Shown here: positions 9,370-18,300 of the stretch, piece after piece
How the letters are laid out: every line of letters begins with the position of its first letter
Position numbering within the stretch: position 1 is the first letter of the stretch
Source: Archangium sp.
GTDB lineage: Bacteria; Myxococcota; Myxococcia; Myxococcales; Myxococcaceae
DNA: 64,000 bases
Assembly: GCA_030695565.1 (NCBI GenBank)
Contig: JAUYRZ010000083.1
Span: 1-64,000 of the forward strand
Direction of reading: 5' to 3'
Translations under genes and position numbers: made by a program
Notes under the pieces: generated by a model
Told to the model about the DNA's origin: nothing
Database searches by the model: none
The model's input: only the letters and a program-made list of their open reading frames with translations

Positions 9370-10299
9370 ATGAAGAAGCTGCTCCCGTTGTTGCTCACCG
9401 CCTGTTCCACCCTGCCTTCCGCTGCACCCCACACGTTCGTGCCGCTCCCCGAGGCGGTCGCGCCCCTCGAGGTCTGCTGGATCGACACCGGCGGGGTGTC
9501 CGTACCCGGCGGCTACGGCGTCGGCGGCAGCCCGGAAGCAAAGACCTGGGAAGTCACCAGCGCCGCCCTCGTCATCCGCCACCCGAAGGGCGATCTCGTG
9601 CTCGACACCGGCATCTCCACCCAGGCCCAGGAAGAGAGCCGCGAGCTCGGCGGCTGGAGTGCCTTCGTCTTCGGCCAGACCGCCGGTCGCAACCTCCCGC
9701 GCCGCAACCTCGCCGACTCGCTCACCGCGCTCGGTGTGACCCGGCCGCTGGCGCTGCTGCTGTCTCACGCGCACGCAGATCACGCAGGCGGGGTCTCGGC
9801 CGTTCCCGACGTTCCAGTCTGGCTCGCCGCGGAAGAGAAGGCGTGGGTGGAAGCGAAGACGAGCGCGGTGCTCCCCGCCCAGGCGCGCGCGATGACCGGC
9901 CGCATGGTGCCCATTCCGTTCGCCGAGAAGCCCTTCGCGAACTACGACGCCAGCTTCGACGTGTTCGGCGACGGCAGCGTGGTGGTGGTGCCGACGTTCG
10001 GCCACACGCCCGGCAGCGTGGCGACCTTCGTCACCGTCTCAGCGACGAAGCGCTTCGTGCACGTGGGCGATGTGATCAACCTCGGCGAATCCATCGACCG
10101 CAAGGTGGGCAAGTCGTGGCTGATGCGCACGCTGACCGATGAAGACGACGCCGCCACGAAGGCTCAGGTCGCGAAGCTCGTGCAGTTGAGGGAGGCAGAC
10201 CCGGCGCTGACCATTCTGGCTGCGCACGATCGCCCTGCGTTCCTTCAACTGTTCGGGAACGACGACGGTGCACTGCCTCCTTGCATTGGCGCGCGCTGA
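9370..10299 (+). CDS. MBL-fold metallo-hydrolase lipoprotein
   Basis: 309 aa from the ATG at 9370; the upstream 21 codons of the track ORF overlap the divergent lysR promoter. The N-terminus 'MKKLLPLLLTACS' is a lipoprotein signal with a Cys acceptor, so it is anchored in the envelope. The metallo-beta-lactamase zinc motif is 'SHAHADHAGG' (HxHxDH), with later ligands in 'FGHTPGS' and 'HVGDV' and 'AAHDR'. The family includes AHL lactonases and other hydrolases of the N-acyl homoserine lactonase type; the exact substrate is unknown. It is probably controlled by the divergent LysR protein. Confidence 0.85.
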   Translation: MKKLLPLLLTACSTLPSAAPHTFVPLPEAVAPLEVCWIDTGGVSVPGGYGVGGSPEAKTWEVTSAALVIRHPKGDLVLDTGISTQAQEESRELGGWSAFVFGQTAGRNLPRRNLADSLTALGVTRPLALLLSHAHADHAGGVSAVPDVPVWLAAEEKAWVEAKTSAVLPAQARAMTGRMVPIPFAEKPFANYDASFDVFGDGSVVVVPTFGHTPGSVATFVTVSATKRFVHVGDVINLGESIDRKVGKSWLMRTLTDEDDAATKAQVAKLVQLREADPALTILAAHDRPAFLQLFGNDDGALPPCIGAR

Positions 10300-10312
10300 G
10301 CTGGCGACTCGA

Positions 10313-10349
10313 CCCTCACCCCGATCCTCTCCCGGGGGGAGCGGGAGCA
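10313..10349. repeat. Palindromic repeat, GGGAGAGGG family, copy 3 (overlaps the kinase 3' end)
   Basis: 'CCCTCACCCCGATCCTCTCCC' is followed by 'GGGGGGAGCGGGAGCA'. On the minus strand it encodes the kinase C-terminus 'APPGRGSG' and the TGA, exactly as copy 2 does for lysR. The stem is imperfect here. Confidence 0.8.
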
Positions 10350-12073
10350 CTCAACAACGCGCTGAGCGCCGCGCGCAGTTTGCCCGGCAGCGCAGGCTTG
10401 AAGAGCACCGGATAGCCCGATTGTTTCAGCTCGCGAATGCGCCCCGCGGCCGTGTCACCGGTGACCAGCAACGTGGGTAACCGCTTCCCCACCTGCTGCT
10501 CGAGCCGCTCGATGGCCATCACGCCGTTCATGTTGTCCGGCAGGCGGTAGTCGCAGATCACCGCGTCGGGCACCTGGCTCGTGTTCAGCAAAGCGCTCGC
10601 TTCCGCGAACGAGCCCGCGCACAGCGGCTTGCAGTTCCAGCTCTCGAGCAGCGCGCTCATGCCGTCGCGCACGTCCTTCTCGTCGTCGAGCACCAGCACG
10701 CAGCGGCCCTGAAAGCCGGGATCCGCCGCTGGGCGCAAGGACACGGGCTCGATCACCCTCGCCGCGTCACCCAGCGGCACTTCCACCAACAGCTCCGTGC
10801 CGAGCTCGCGTTGCGGTTCCGAGATGAGCGTGAGGCGGTACTCCAGCGTGCGGCAGATGCCGCGCACGATGCTCAGGCCGAGGCCCAGCCCCTGCTCCCG
10901 ATCGCGCTCGGGATTTCCCACCTGGAAGAACTCTTCGAACACCTTCTCCTGCGCCTCGGGCGGAATGCCCAGGCCCGTGTCGGCGACCGAGAGCAGCACC
11001 TTGCCCCCTTCGAGGCGGGCCTCCACCGTCACCGTGCCCGCCGGTGTATAGCGAAGCGCGTTCGCCAGCAGGTTGCGCAGCACGCGGCCGAGCAGCTCCC
11101 GATCGCTCTCCACCACCAAAGTGGTCGGCTTGAACTCGAGGGCCAGGTTCTTCCGCTCGGCGGCGCCAGCCACCTCACCTTCCAGCTCGTGGAGCAGCTC
11201 CGACAAGGGAAAGTGGGTGAGGTTGGGTTTGAGCGCGCCCGCATCGACCCGCGAGAGATCGAGCAGCGCGTTGAGCAACCCGCCCAGCGCGCGGCTGGAG
11301 AGATCGATGCGATCGACGAAGGCCCGCTGCGTGGGATCCGTCACCCGCGCCGCCAACAGCTCGACGAAGAGACTCAACGCATGGAGCGGCTGCCGCAGGT
11401 CGTGGCTGGCCGCCGCGAGGAACCGCGCCTTCGAACGATACGCGTCTTCCACGCGCGCCTTCTCCACCTGCAGCGTCTGCGCGAAGTCTTCGCTCTCGAA
11501 GCGCAGCTCGACGGAGCGGGTGAGCATGCGGTTGAGCCGCAGCGTCAGAACGATGCACAGCGCCATGTAGATGAGCAGGCCTGAGCCCATCACGAAGTGC
11601 AGCAGATCGCGGGTGAGGAACATCAGGACCGCCTGGGGAATGGCGGTCAACGCGGCCATGCGCAGGAAGCTGAAGTCGTTCGCGAAGGCCACCACGCTCA
11701 CCACGCCCATGCCCGCGAAGAACACCAGGCGCAGCGCGGTCCACAACGGGTCGTCGACGTCGAAGAAGGAGATCGTCTCGAGGCCCCACATCACCGCCGA
11801 GAGCGCGTAGGTCACCTGCCACCAGCGCGACCACGACACGAGGTCGGGCTTCGGCTGTCTGCGCACCCACGCCTCGCGCACCACGTAGGGCACCCACAAC
11901 GCGATGTGGAGCAGGACCCAGGCCGCGACCGGCACGCCCGGGTGGCGGATCCACTCCAGCGCGCCGAGCAGGCCGATGCTGATGAAGTTGGCCACCGCCA
12001 TCATCAGCGGCGCGGTCTGCTCGTGTTGGGCCCGCTGCAGCTCGAGGCGAACGCGATCGACGTCAGCGGTCAC
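10316..12073 (-). CDS. Hybrid sensor histidine kinase with C-terminal receiver domain
   Basis: 585 aa. About six membrane segments occupy residues ~20-185 without a large periplasmic loop. A HisKA domain follows with phospho-acceptor His in 'ASHDLRQPLHAL' near 225, then HATPase_c with 'NLLANALRYTP' (N box), 'VADTGLGIP' (G1) and 'QGLGLGLSIV' (G2). The C-terminal receiver has 'LDDEKD' and the acceptor Asp in 'VICDYRLPDN' near 520. It autophosphorylates and can pass phosphate internally and probably to the response regulator encoded just upstream; its start overlaps that gene's end by 11 nt. The membrane part is probably the sensor; the signal is unknown. Confidence 0.92.
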   Translation of the reverse strand: MTADVDRVRLELQRAQHEQTAPLMMAVANFISIGLLGALEWIRHPGVPVAAWVLLHIALWVPYVVREAWVRRQPKPDLVSWSRWWQVTYALSAVMWGLETISFFDVDDPLWTALRLVFFAGMGVVSVVAFANDFSFLRMAALTAIPQAVLMFLTRDLLHFVMGSGLLIYMALCIVLTLRLNRMLTRSVELRFESEDFAQTLQVEKARVEDAYRSKARFLAAASHDLRQPLHALSLFVELLAARVTDPTQRAFVDRIDLSSRALGGLLNALLDLSRVDAGALKPNLTHFPLSELLHELEGEVAGAAERKNLALEFKPTTLVVESDRELLGRVLRNLLANALRYTPAGTVTVEARLEGGKVLLSVADTGLGIPPEAQEKVFEEFFQVGNPERDREQGLGLGLSIVRGICRTLEYRLTLISEPQRELGTELLVEVPLGDAARVIEPVSLRPAADPGFQGRCVLVLDDEKDVRDGMSALLESWNCKPLCAGSFAEASALLNTSQVPDAVICDYRLPDNMNGVMAIERLEQQVGKRLPTLLVTGDTAAGRIRELKQSGYPVLFKPALPGKLRAALSALLSAPAPPGRGSG

Positions 12074-12674
12074 GCACGAGCCCCAGCTCCTGCGCGCGCA
12101 GCAGCGCCGTGGTGCGGCTGCTCACTCCGAGGATCCGGTAGATGGTCGCGAGGTGCACCTTGACGGTGTTCTCCGCCACGTTGAGGGCGACTGCGATGTC
12201 TTTGTTCGACAACCCGCGCGCCAACATGCTCAGCACCTCGACCTGCCGGGCGGTGAGCTCAGGCGCGGGTGCCCCTGCGGCACGCTCCCTCCGCTCGGGG
12301 AACGCCAGCTCGCCGTTCATCACCTTCCGCAGCGCTGCCAACAGCAGGTGACCGGGCGCCGACTTGAAGACGTAGCCCTGCGCACCCAACGCCATCGCCC
12401 GTTCGATCTCGAGCTGGCTCTCGTTGGCAGAGATGACCACCGCCGGCACCTGCGGCTGCAGCTTGCGCCCCAGCTCGAGCACGTCGAAGGGCTTCGAGTC
12501 AGGCAGCCCGAGATCGACCAGGAAGAGATCGAGATCGTCTCGCTCCTCCAGCACCTTCTTCGCGGCGCTCGCGTTCGCGGCTTCGATCACCTCCACGCCG
12601 GTGGCCAGCCCCGCCAACACGTGCACCAGCCCCTCGCGGAAGAGTGGATGATCTTCGACCAGGAGGATCTTCAC
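12063..12674 (-). CDS. NarL/LuxR-family response regulator
   Basis: 203 aa. The receiver domain (residues 1-120) has acidic pair 'VEDHP', acceptor Asp in 'FLVDLGLPDS' and Lys in 'VFKSAPG'. The LuxR-type HTH lies at ~140-200: 'LTARQVEVLSMLARGLSNKDIA' and 'VAENTVKVHLATIYRILGV'. It is the likely output partner of the hybrid kinase, which starts inside its last codons, and lies 6 nt downstream of the sigma-54 activator gene, so the three form one operon. Confidence 0.93.
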   Translation of the reverse strand: MKILLVEDHPLFREGLVHVLAGLATGVEVIEAANASAAKKVLEERDDLDLFLVDLGLPDSKPFDVLELGRKLQPQVPAVVISANESQLEIERAMALGAQGYVFKSAPGHLLLAALRKVMNGELAFPERRERAAGAPAPELTARQVEVLSMLARGLSNKDIAVALNVAENTVKVHLATIYRILGVSSRTTALLRAQELGLVRDR

Positions 12675-12680
12675 GGCAGC

Positions 12681-13700
12681 TCAGGCGCCATTGGTGCGGG
12701 CGGGCCGGAGCTGATGACGTTGCAGCAGCTCGGTCAAGTGCGTGCGATCCATGCGCGCGTGACGGGCGGCCGCCGACACGTTGCCCTTCTTCTTCTCCAG
12801 CAGCTGGCCCAGGTAGTGGCGCTCGAAACGTTCCAACACCTGCGCGCGCGCTTCGGCGTAGCCGTGCTCGATGCCGGGAATCGCGACGGTCGCGCCGAGC
12901 GGCTCGCTTTCGCCCGCGCCATCAACGAACGAAGGCACCTCGCTCATCGCCACCGTCGACTCCACCAGGTTGCGCAGCTCACGCACGTTGCCCGGCCAGC
13001 GATACGCGCGGAGCTGATCGAAGACCGCGTCAGAGAAATGATCGACGCGCCGCGACGTGCCCAGGAAGTGTTCGACCAGCTGCTCGAGATCGTCGGGCCG
13101 CGCGCGCAGGGGCGGGGCGGCAAGCGTGATGGTGCTCAGCCGGTAGAGGAGATCGAGCCGGAAGGCGCCCGTGCGCACGGCCTCGGGCAGCTCGCGGTGC
13201 GTGGCCGCCATCACCCGCACGTTCACCGAGATCTCCCGTGAGCCGCCGACCCTTCGAAAACGGCGGCGTTCGATGGCGCCCAGCAGCACCGACTGCAGTT
13301 GGGTGGGCAGCTCACCCACCTCGTCGAGCAAGAGCGTTCCGCCGTCGGCGCGCTCGAAGGCCCCGATGTGCGAGCTCTCGGCCCCGGTGAACGCGCCGCG
13401 CTCGTGACCGAACAGCTCGCTGGCCACCAGCTCGGAGGAGAGCGAGCCGCAGTCGACGATGATGAACGGCGCCGTCGCACGAGCCCCCCGCTCGTGCAGC
13501 TCGCGCGCGATCAGCTCCTTGCCCGTGCCGGATTCACCCTGGAGCAGCACCGTGCTGGTCACCGCCGCCGCGCGTTCGACCCGCCCCCTCAACGCGCGCA
13601 TCACCAGGGAATCGCCGACCAACGAGCTGCGGTTCTGCACCACCGCCATCTGGGGCCGGCCTGTCGCTCCCCCCTCCGTCAACGCCGCGACTCGAACCAT
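12681..13700 (-). CDS. Sigma-54-dependent transcriptional activator (AAA+, Fis HTH), no receiver domain
   Basis: 339 aa. The AAA+ domain has Walker A 'GESGTGKE' near residue 54, the sigma-54 contact loop 'GAFTGA' near 105, Walker B 'GGTLLLDEVGEL' and 'RWPGNVREL'. A Fis-type HTH closes the protein ('GNVSAAARHARMDRTHLTELL'). There is almost no N-terminal regulatory domain (about 25 residues), so control must come from expression, a partner protein or DNA binding. First gene of the minus-strand operon; it is divergent from the HSP90-like gene with only 57 nt between the start codons. Confidence 0.92.
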   Translation of the reverse strand: MVRVAALTEGGATGRPQMAVVQNRSSLVGDSLVMRALRGRVERAAAVTSTVLLQGESGTGKELIARELHERGARATAPFIIVDCGSLSSELVASELFGHERGAFTGAESSHIGAFERADGGTLLLDEVGELPTQLQSVLLGAIERRRFRRVGGSREISVNVRVMAATHRELPEAVRTGAFRLDLLYRLSTITLAAPPLRARPDDLEQLVEHFLGTSRRVDHFSDAVFDQLRAYRWPGNVRELRNLVESTVAMSEVPSFVDGAGESEPLGATVAIPGIEHGYAEARAQVLERFERHYLGQLLEKKKGNVSAAARHARMDRTHLTELLQRHQLRPARTNGA

Positions 13701-13757
13701 GGGTCACTTCGTAGTCACCTGGGCCAACGCCGGGAATACTTCGAAAGTGTTACGTCG

Positions 13758-15341
13758 ATGCGGTTTGATGCCCGGGCGATGCAAGGACCCGGCGGTATCG
13801 TCGAAGAGCTCGTTCACCAGTTCACCGATCCCTTCGCGTTCTACCGCGAGCTGATTCAGAACAGCATCGACGCGGGCTCCACTCGCATCGAGGTCAGCCT
13901 CTCGTATCGTCCGTCAGCGAAGCAGGGCCTGCTGCTGGTCTCGGTCTGCGACTGGGGCGAGGGCATGAACCGCGAGGTGATCGAGAACTACCTGGTCACC
14001 AAGTTCCGCTCGACCAAGGAGAACGACCTCACGAAGATCGGCAAGTTCGGCATCGGCTTCGTGAGCATCTTCGCGTGCAAGCCCGACGTGGTGACGGTCG
14101 ATACCGGGCGCGATGGTGAGTTCTGGCGCGTGCTGTTCCGCGCGGACACCACGTGGGACCTACTCAAGCTCGGCGAGCCGCTCGAGGGCACGCGCGTCAC
14201 CCTGCACAAGGAGATGCCCGCGCCGGACTACGTGCAGTTCGTCGAGAGATCGCGCGCGTCGTTGTCGCGGTGGTGCCGCCACTCGGATGTCGAGGTGACG
14301 TTCAGCGCAGGCGCGGTGGATGGCCGCGCGCCCCCGGCACCGAAGCCCGTGAAGGAGCCGCTCACCGTCGACGCGCCGTTTCAGGTCGAGCACGTGGAAG
14401 ATGGCACGCACATCATCGCGGGCCCTTCGCGCACCACGCCGCCGGTGACGGGCATGTACAACCGTGGCCTCACCTTGCTGGAGACCACCGAGCTGCTCGA
14501 GCCCGGCGTCACGATGAAGATCGTCTCGCGCTATCTCGAGCACACGCTGACGCGCGACAACGTGCGGCGCGATCGGCACTTCTCTCGCGCGATGTCGCTC
14601 GCGAAAGACCTGGTGAACGAGAAGCTGCTCGTTCAGCTGCCCGCGGAGTTGAAGGCCGCTGCGGAGCGGAGGGACGGTGCTGCGGATTTTCAGACCTTGT
14701 TCCTGTTCGCGATGACGCGGCTCAAGGCGAAGCAGCTGTGCTTCCGGCTCACGGGTGGCGGCAGCGTGTCGCATGAGGCGTTGATGAAGAGCGTCGGTGA
14801 GGAGGGCTTTCTGACGGTCTCCACCAAGCGGACTGCGCTGGTCGATCGACTGCTCGATGCGAAGTGGCCGGTGCTCGAGCTCGACGTGAATCAGGAGCTG
14901 GGGCGCGCGGTCGTTCAGTTGCTCAAGGTGAAACGCACGGTGCTCGCGGATGAACATTTTACGTATGCCGCGCCTCCAGAGGTGCCGACTCCGAAGGAGT
15001 TTGCGAGCGCGCTGGTGACGTTGCTGCAGGAGGCAGGGGCGGCGGTGAAGCAGGTCGAGGTGTCGGAGGTGCGGGGCGCGGCGGCGAAGTTGCCGTTCGT
15101 CTTGTTGGAGGCGTTGTCGCGGCCGGTTCTGGAAGAGGTGGCGACTGGCTCGGCCTTCGTGCGGAAGTCGCCGGGGCTGTTGTGCTTCAACTCGAGTCAC
15201 GAGGCGATCGCGAAGGCGGCTCCGTTGTTCTCGCGGGCTCCGCGGCTGGCGGCGGTGTTGATGGCCCGGTTGGTGTTGGTGAAGGCGAGCAGACTCGATG
15301 CGGCTCGTGATGAGGCGCTGACTGCGTGGGCGCTCACTTGA
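13758..15341 (+). CDS. HSP90-like (GHKL) ATPase
   Basis: 527 aa from the ATG at 13758. The track ORF begins at 13299, but that part is the shadow of the opposite gene. The GHKL ATP-binding fold is complete in its key boxes: 'FYRELIQNSIDAG' (N box with Glu and Asn), 'VCDWGEGM' (DxGxG) and 'IGKFGIGFVSIF' (G2 lid). This layout, with the Glu upstream of the Asn, is that of HtpG/HSP90 and sacsin-type ATPases. Residues ~300-527 do not resemble the HtpG middle/C-terminal domains. It lies 43 nt upstream of a 1834-aa gene in the same direction, so the two are probably co-transcribed. Proposed role: ATP-driven chaperone-like remodeller; not shown by sequence alone. Confidence 0.8.
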   Translation: MRFDARAMQGPGGIVEELVHQFTDPFAFYRELIQNSIDAGSTRIEVSLSYRPSAKQGLLLVSVCDWGEGMNREVIENYLVTKFRSTKENDLTKIGKFGIGFVSIFACKPDVVTVDTGRDGEFWRVLFRADTTWDLLKLGEPLEGTRVTLHKEMPAPDYVQFVERSRASLSRWCRHSDVEVTFSAGAVDGRAPPAPKPVKEPLTVDAPFQVEHVEDGTHIIAGPSRTTPPVTGMYNRGLTLLETTELLEPGVTMKIVSRYLEHTLTRDNVRRDRHFSRAMSLAKDLVNEKLLVQLPAELKAAAERRDGAADFQTLFLFAMTRLKAKQLCFRLTGGGSVSHEALMKSVGEEGFLTVSTKRTALVDRLLDAKWPVLELDVNQELGRAVVQLLKVKRTVLADEHFTYAAPPEVPTPKEFASALVTLLQEAGAAVKQVEVSEVRGAAAKLPFVLLEALSRPVLEEVATGSAFVRKSPGLLCFNSSHEAIAKAAPLFSRAPRLAAVLMARLVLVKASRLDAARDEALTAWALT

Positions 15342-15361
15342 AGAAGACCTCGGTGACCCGA

Positions 15362-15379
15362 CCCTCTCCCAGAGGGAGA
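15362..15379. repeat. Degenerate GGGAGAGGG-family palindrome, copy 4
   Basis: 'CCCTCTCCC' then AGA then 'GGGAGA'. The perfect inner stem is TCTCCC/GGGAGA with a 3-nt loop. It lies between the two HSP90-related genes just ahead of the second start codon, where its 'GAGGGAGACGAGA' may double as a ribosome-binding site. Confidence 0.6.
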
Positions 15380-15384
15380 CGAGA

Positions 15385-18300
15385 ATGAGTGCGAAAGATC
15401 TCGAGAGCTCGCTGCGCGAAGGCGGCGAGAAGGTCAGCGAAGGCCGCATTCGCATCGACTCGGCGCGCGCCCTTCAACGCCTGCGCGACTTCCGTTTCGC
15501 CGAGCCTTCTCACTGGGTGCTCGAGGTGCTGCGCGCCGCCACGTTGAGCCACGCGAAGAACCTCACCATCCGTACCGACGCCGACGACGTGGAGATCTCC
15601 TTCGACGGCCGCGCCTTTCCCGCTGACCTGATGAGGCACCTCCCCGAGCAGGCCCTCAACGGCGGGCAGTCGGCTGACGAAAAGCGCACCCGCTTGCTCT
15701 CACTGGGCGTCGCCGGTGCATTGGGCGTCGGTGCCCGCTTCGTGAAAGTGCAGAGCGGTGGCGTCACCCTGTCGCTCGAGAACGATCGAGTACAGGTCAC
15801 CGAAGAGCGCACCACCGGCACCCATCTTCACCTGCGCAAGGCGTTCGGCTGGCGGGTGACGGCTGCCTTCTTCCGCGGCTCGCCAGAAGCGCGCGCCATC
15901 ACCGAACGCGCTCAGCGTCTTCCGCCCCGGCTCACCCTCAACGGAACCGTCATCCCCGCGCCTTCCCCCGCGAGCCTCGCGAAGAAGGGAGCGCAGGGCG
16001 AAGGTTGGCGGTTGGAGGCGTGGTTGCCTCCGGGCGCGCCGTTGCCCGTCTCCACGCTCGAGCTCGACGTCGGCGGCGTGGTGGTGGCCGAGCGGCAAAA
16101 GCCACTGCCCGGGTTGCAGCTGCGTGCCTGGCTGCGCGCCGATGACCTGCGCCGCAATGCGTCCGGCTCCGATGTGGTCGATGACGACGTCATCCTCGAC
16201 CAGGCCCTCGTCGCGCTGCGGAAGATCTCACGAGAGCTGCTCGAACAGCACGGCAAGCAGCTCGCGAAAGATCCCGCCTGGCGCACCGCCTTCCTCGACA
16301 CGTTGCTCGCCCAGGAGACCCTCGACCCGCAGGTGAAGAAGCTGCTTTTCGACGTACCGTTGTTGCCCAGCCCCGGTGATGAATGGCTCTCGCTCGACGA
16401 GCTCACCAAGGCCGCCAAGAGCAACGGCTGCGTCTACACCTCGAAGAGCACCTGGCCGCGGGGCTCCTTCCCACCCGCGACGGTGATGGTGGTGGGTGAA
16501 CCGCCCTTCGCCAGGCTGCTGCCGCCCGGCAAGCGTGTCGACGTCGAAGCGGTGGTCAAACAGAAGCGGGTGATCGCCGAGAATCGGCAACGCCACGAGC
16601 AGACGGCTACCGAGTCGCCCACGCTCCCCGCTCGTGCCTGGGTCGCGCGCGCGAAGATCGACGCGACGGCGCTCATCGGTGAGGTCGGTTTCGAGAGCAG
16701 CGGCAACGGCGCCTTCGTGCGCATCCTCCACAAGGGCCGCTTGATGGAGTCGGGTGAGCTCACCGCGCTCGCCCCGCTCCGGTTGCGCGCCGTCATCGAT
16801 TGGAACCGGCCGCTCGCCGACAGCTACTTCGCGGCGGAGGGCGGCACCAGGCTGCTGGGGCTGGTGCTCAAGTACGTCGAGAACGCCGCGACCAGGGCCA
16901 TCTGCGAAGCGCTGCCCAACCCCGAGGTGTTGCCGCACGCGTTCGATCTGCTCACCCGGCTGGTGACGTTGCGCAGCGCGCCGCTGGAGGAACTCCCCCC
17001 TGCGCTCCGGGGGGCCCCGCTCTTTCCGACGCAGACCGGCCTGCAGCTCTCGCTGAATCAACTCGAAGCAGCGCCGCGCTGGTCGTTCGTCACCACGCAC
17101 GTTTCCCGGGGGCCGCTCGACGGGAGTCTGCTGCTGGTGCTCTCGCCTCCGCAGGTGCAGGTGCTCAAGAAGCTGGCGCACCAGAAGCTGGAAGACCTCA
17201 CCACGCAGCTGCGCAACGAAGCCGAGGTGCGCCGTCGCATGGAGGGGCCGAAGACGGCCGCTGAAGTCTCGAACACGGTGGTGAAGGTGGCCGTGGAAGG
17301 AGAAGGCCTGCGCGGCGAGGTGGGCATTCCGAAGTTGCCCAGCACGAAGCTGGCGCTCACGCTGATCAAGTCGGGCCTGGCCCTCGAGAGCACGGAGCTC
17401 TCAGCGCGCTACCACCACGCCGTCGCCGCGGTGGATTGCGAGAGGCTCTCGCCGAACCCACGTTGGACGGCGGCGACCCGCGATGGCGCCTTCAAGGCGG
17501 TCTCTGCCGCCGTGCACGACGCCCAACGCAGGCTGGCCCTCGAGCTGGTGAAGCTGCCTCGTGAGAAGTGGTTCATCGGCGCCGAGCTCTTCTTCATCGC
17601 GTACCTGAAGAAGGAGCTCACCCCGCTCGATCGCGCGCGGCTCGACGAGGTCAACACCACCATCGCCCAGACGCCGTTGTTCAGCGGCGCCCGGGGCCCG
17701 CTCTCGTTGATGCAGCTGAAGGATCGCGTGAAGCAGGAGGGTCGCTTTTTCGTGGTCTCTTCCAACCGGCCGCAGGTGCCGCCTGACTTCGAGGTGTTGC
17801 TCGAGCCCGCTTCACTCGCCGAAGCGCTCGGCGAGGCACTGGGGCGCGCTCCGGAGGATCCCACCGCGGTGCTCTCGGCGCTGGAAGCACGCCGCCGGTT
17901 GCAGGCGTTGCCGGCCGCTGAGTTCAAGCTGCCTTCGGGCCTCGCGCTGGAGTGCCGCGTCACCGGCCCGAACTTCACCGCGCTCGCGGGCCTGCGTGAC
18001 GGCGTGGAAGACCAGGCGTCGGGCCACGTGCATCTCGAGGGGCGCGTGTACTCGGCGCTCCTCATTCCCTGCGCGTTGCCCCTCTCGGTGGTGATCGACG
18101 CGCCGGGGTTCGAGCCGAACGCGTTCCGCGAGCTCACTGGCGATCAACGCCTGGAGCTTGGGAAAATGGTCGCCGCCGCCATGCATGAGGTGTTGCGCGT
18201 GGCGCTGCAACGACCCGAAGACGACGCGAACGCGCGCCGCGTGCTGTTGCTGGCGCTCAGGCACAACCTCGAGCTGTCGGTTCCCGCGATTGAGGGTGAG

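Noticed and set aside
13299-13757. N-terminal 153 codons of the HSP90-like track ORF
   Set aside because: They overlap the sigma-54 activator gene on the other strand and show no GHKL-family sequence; the ATG at 13758 is the better start.
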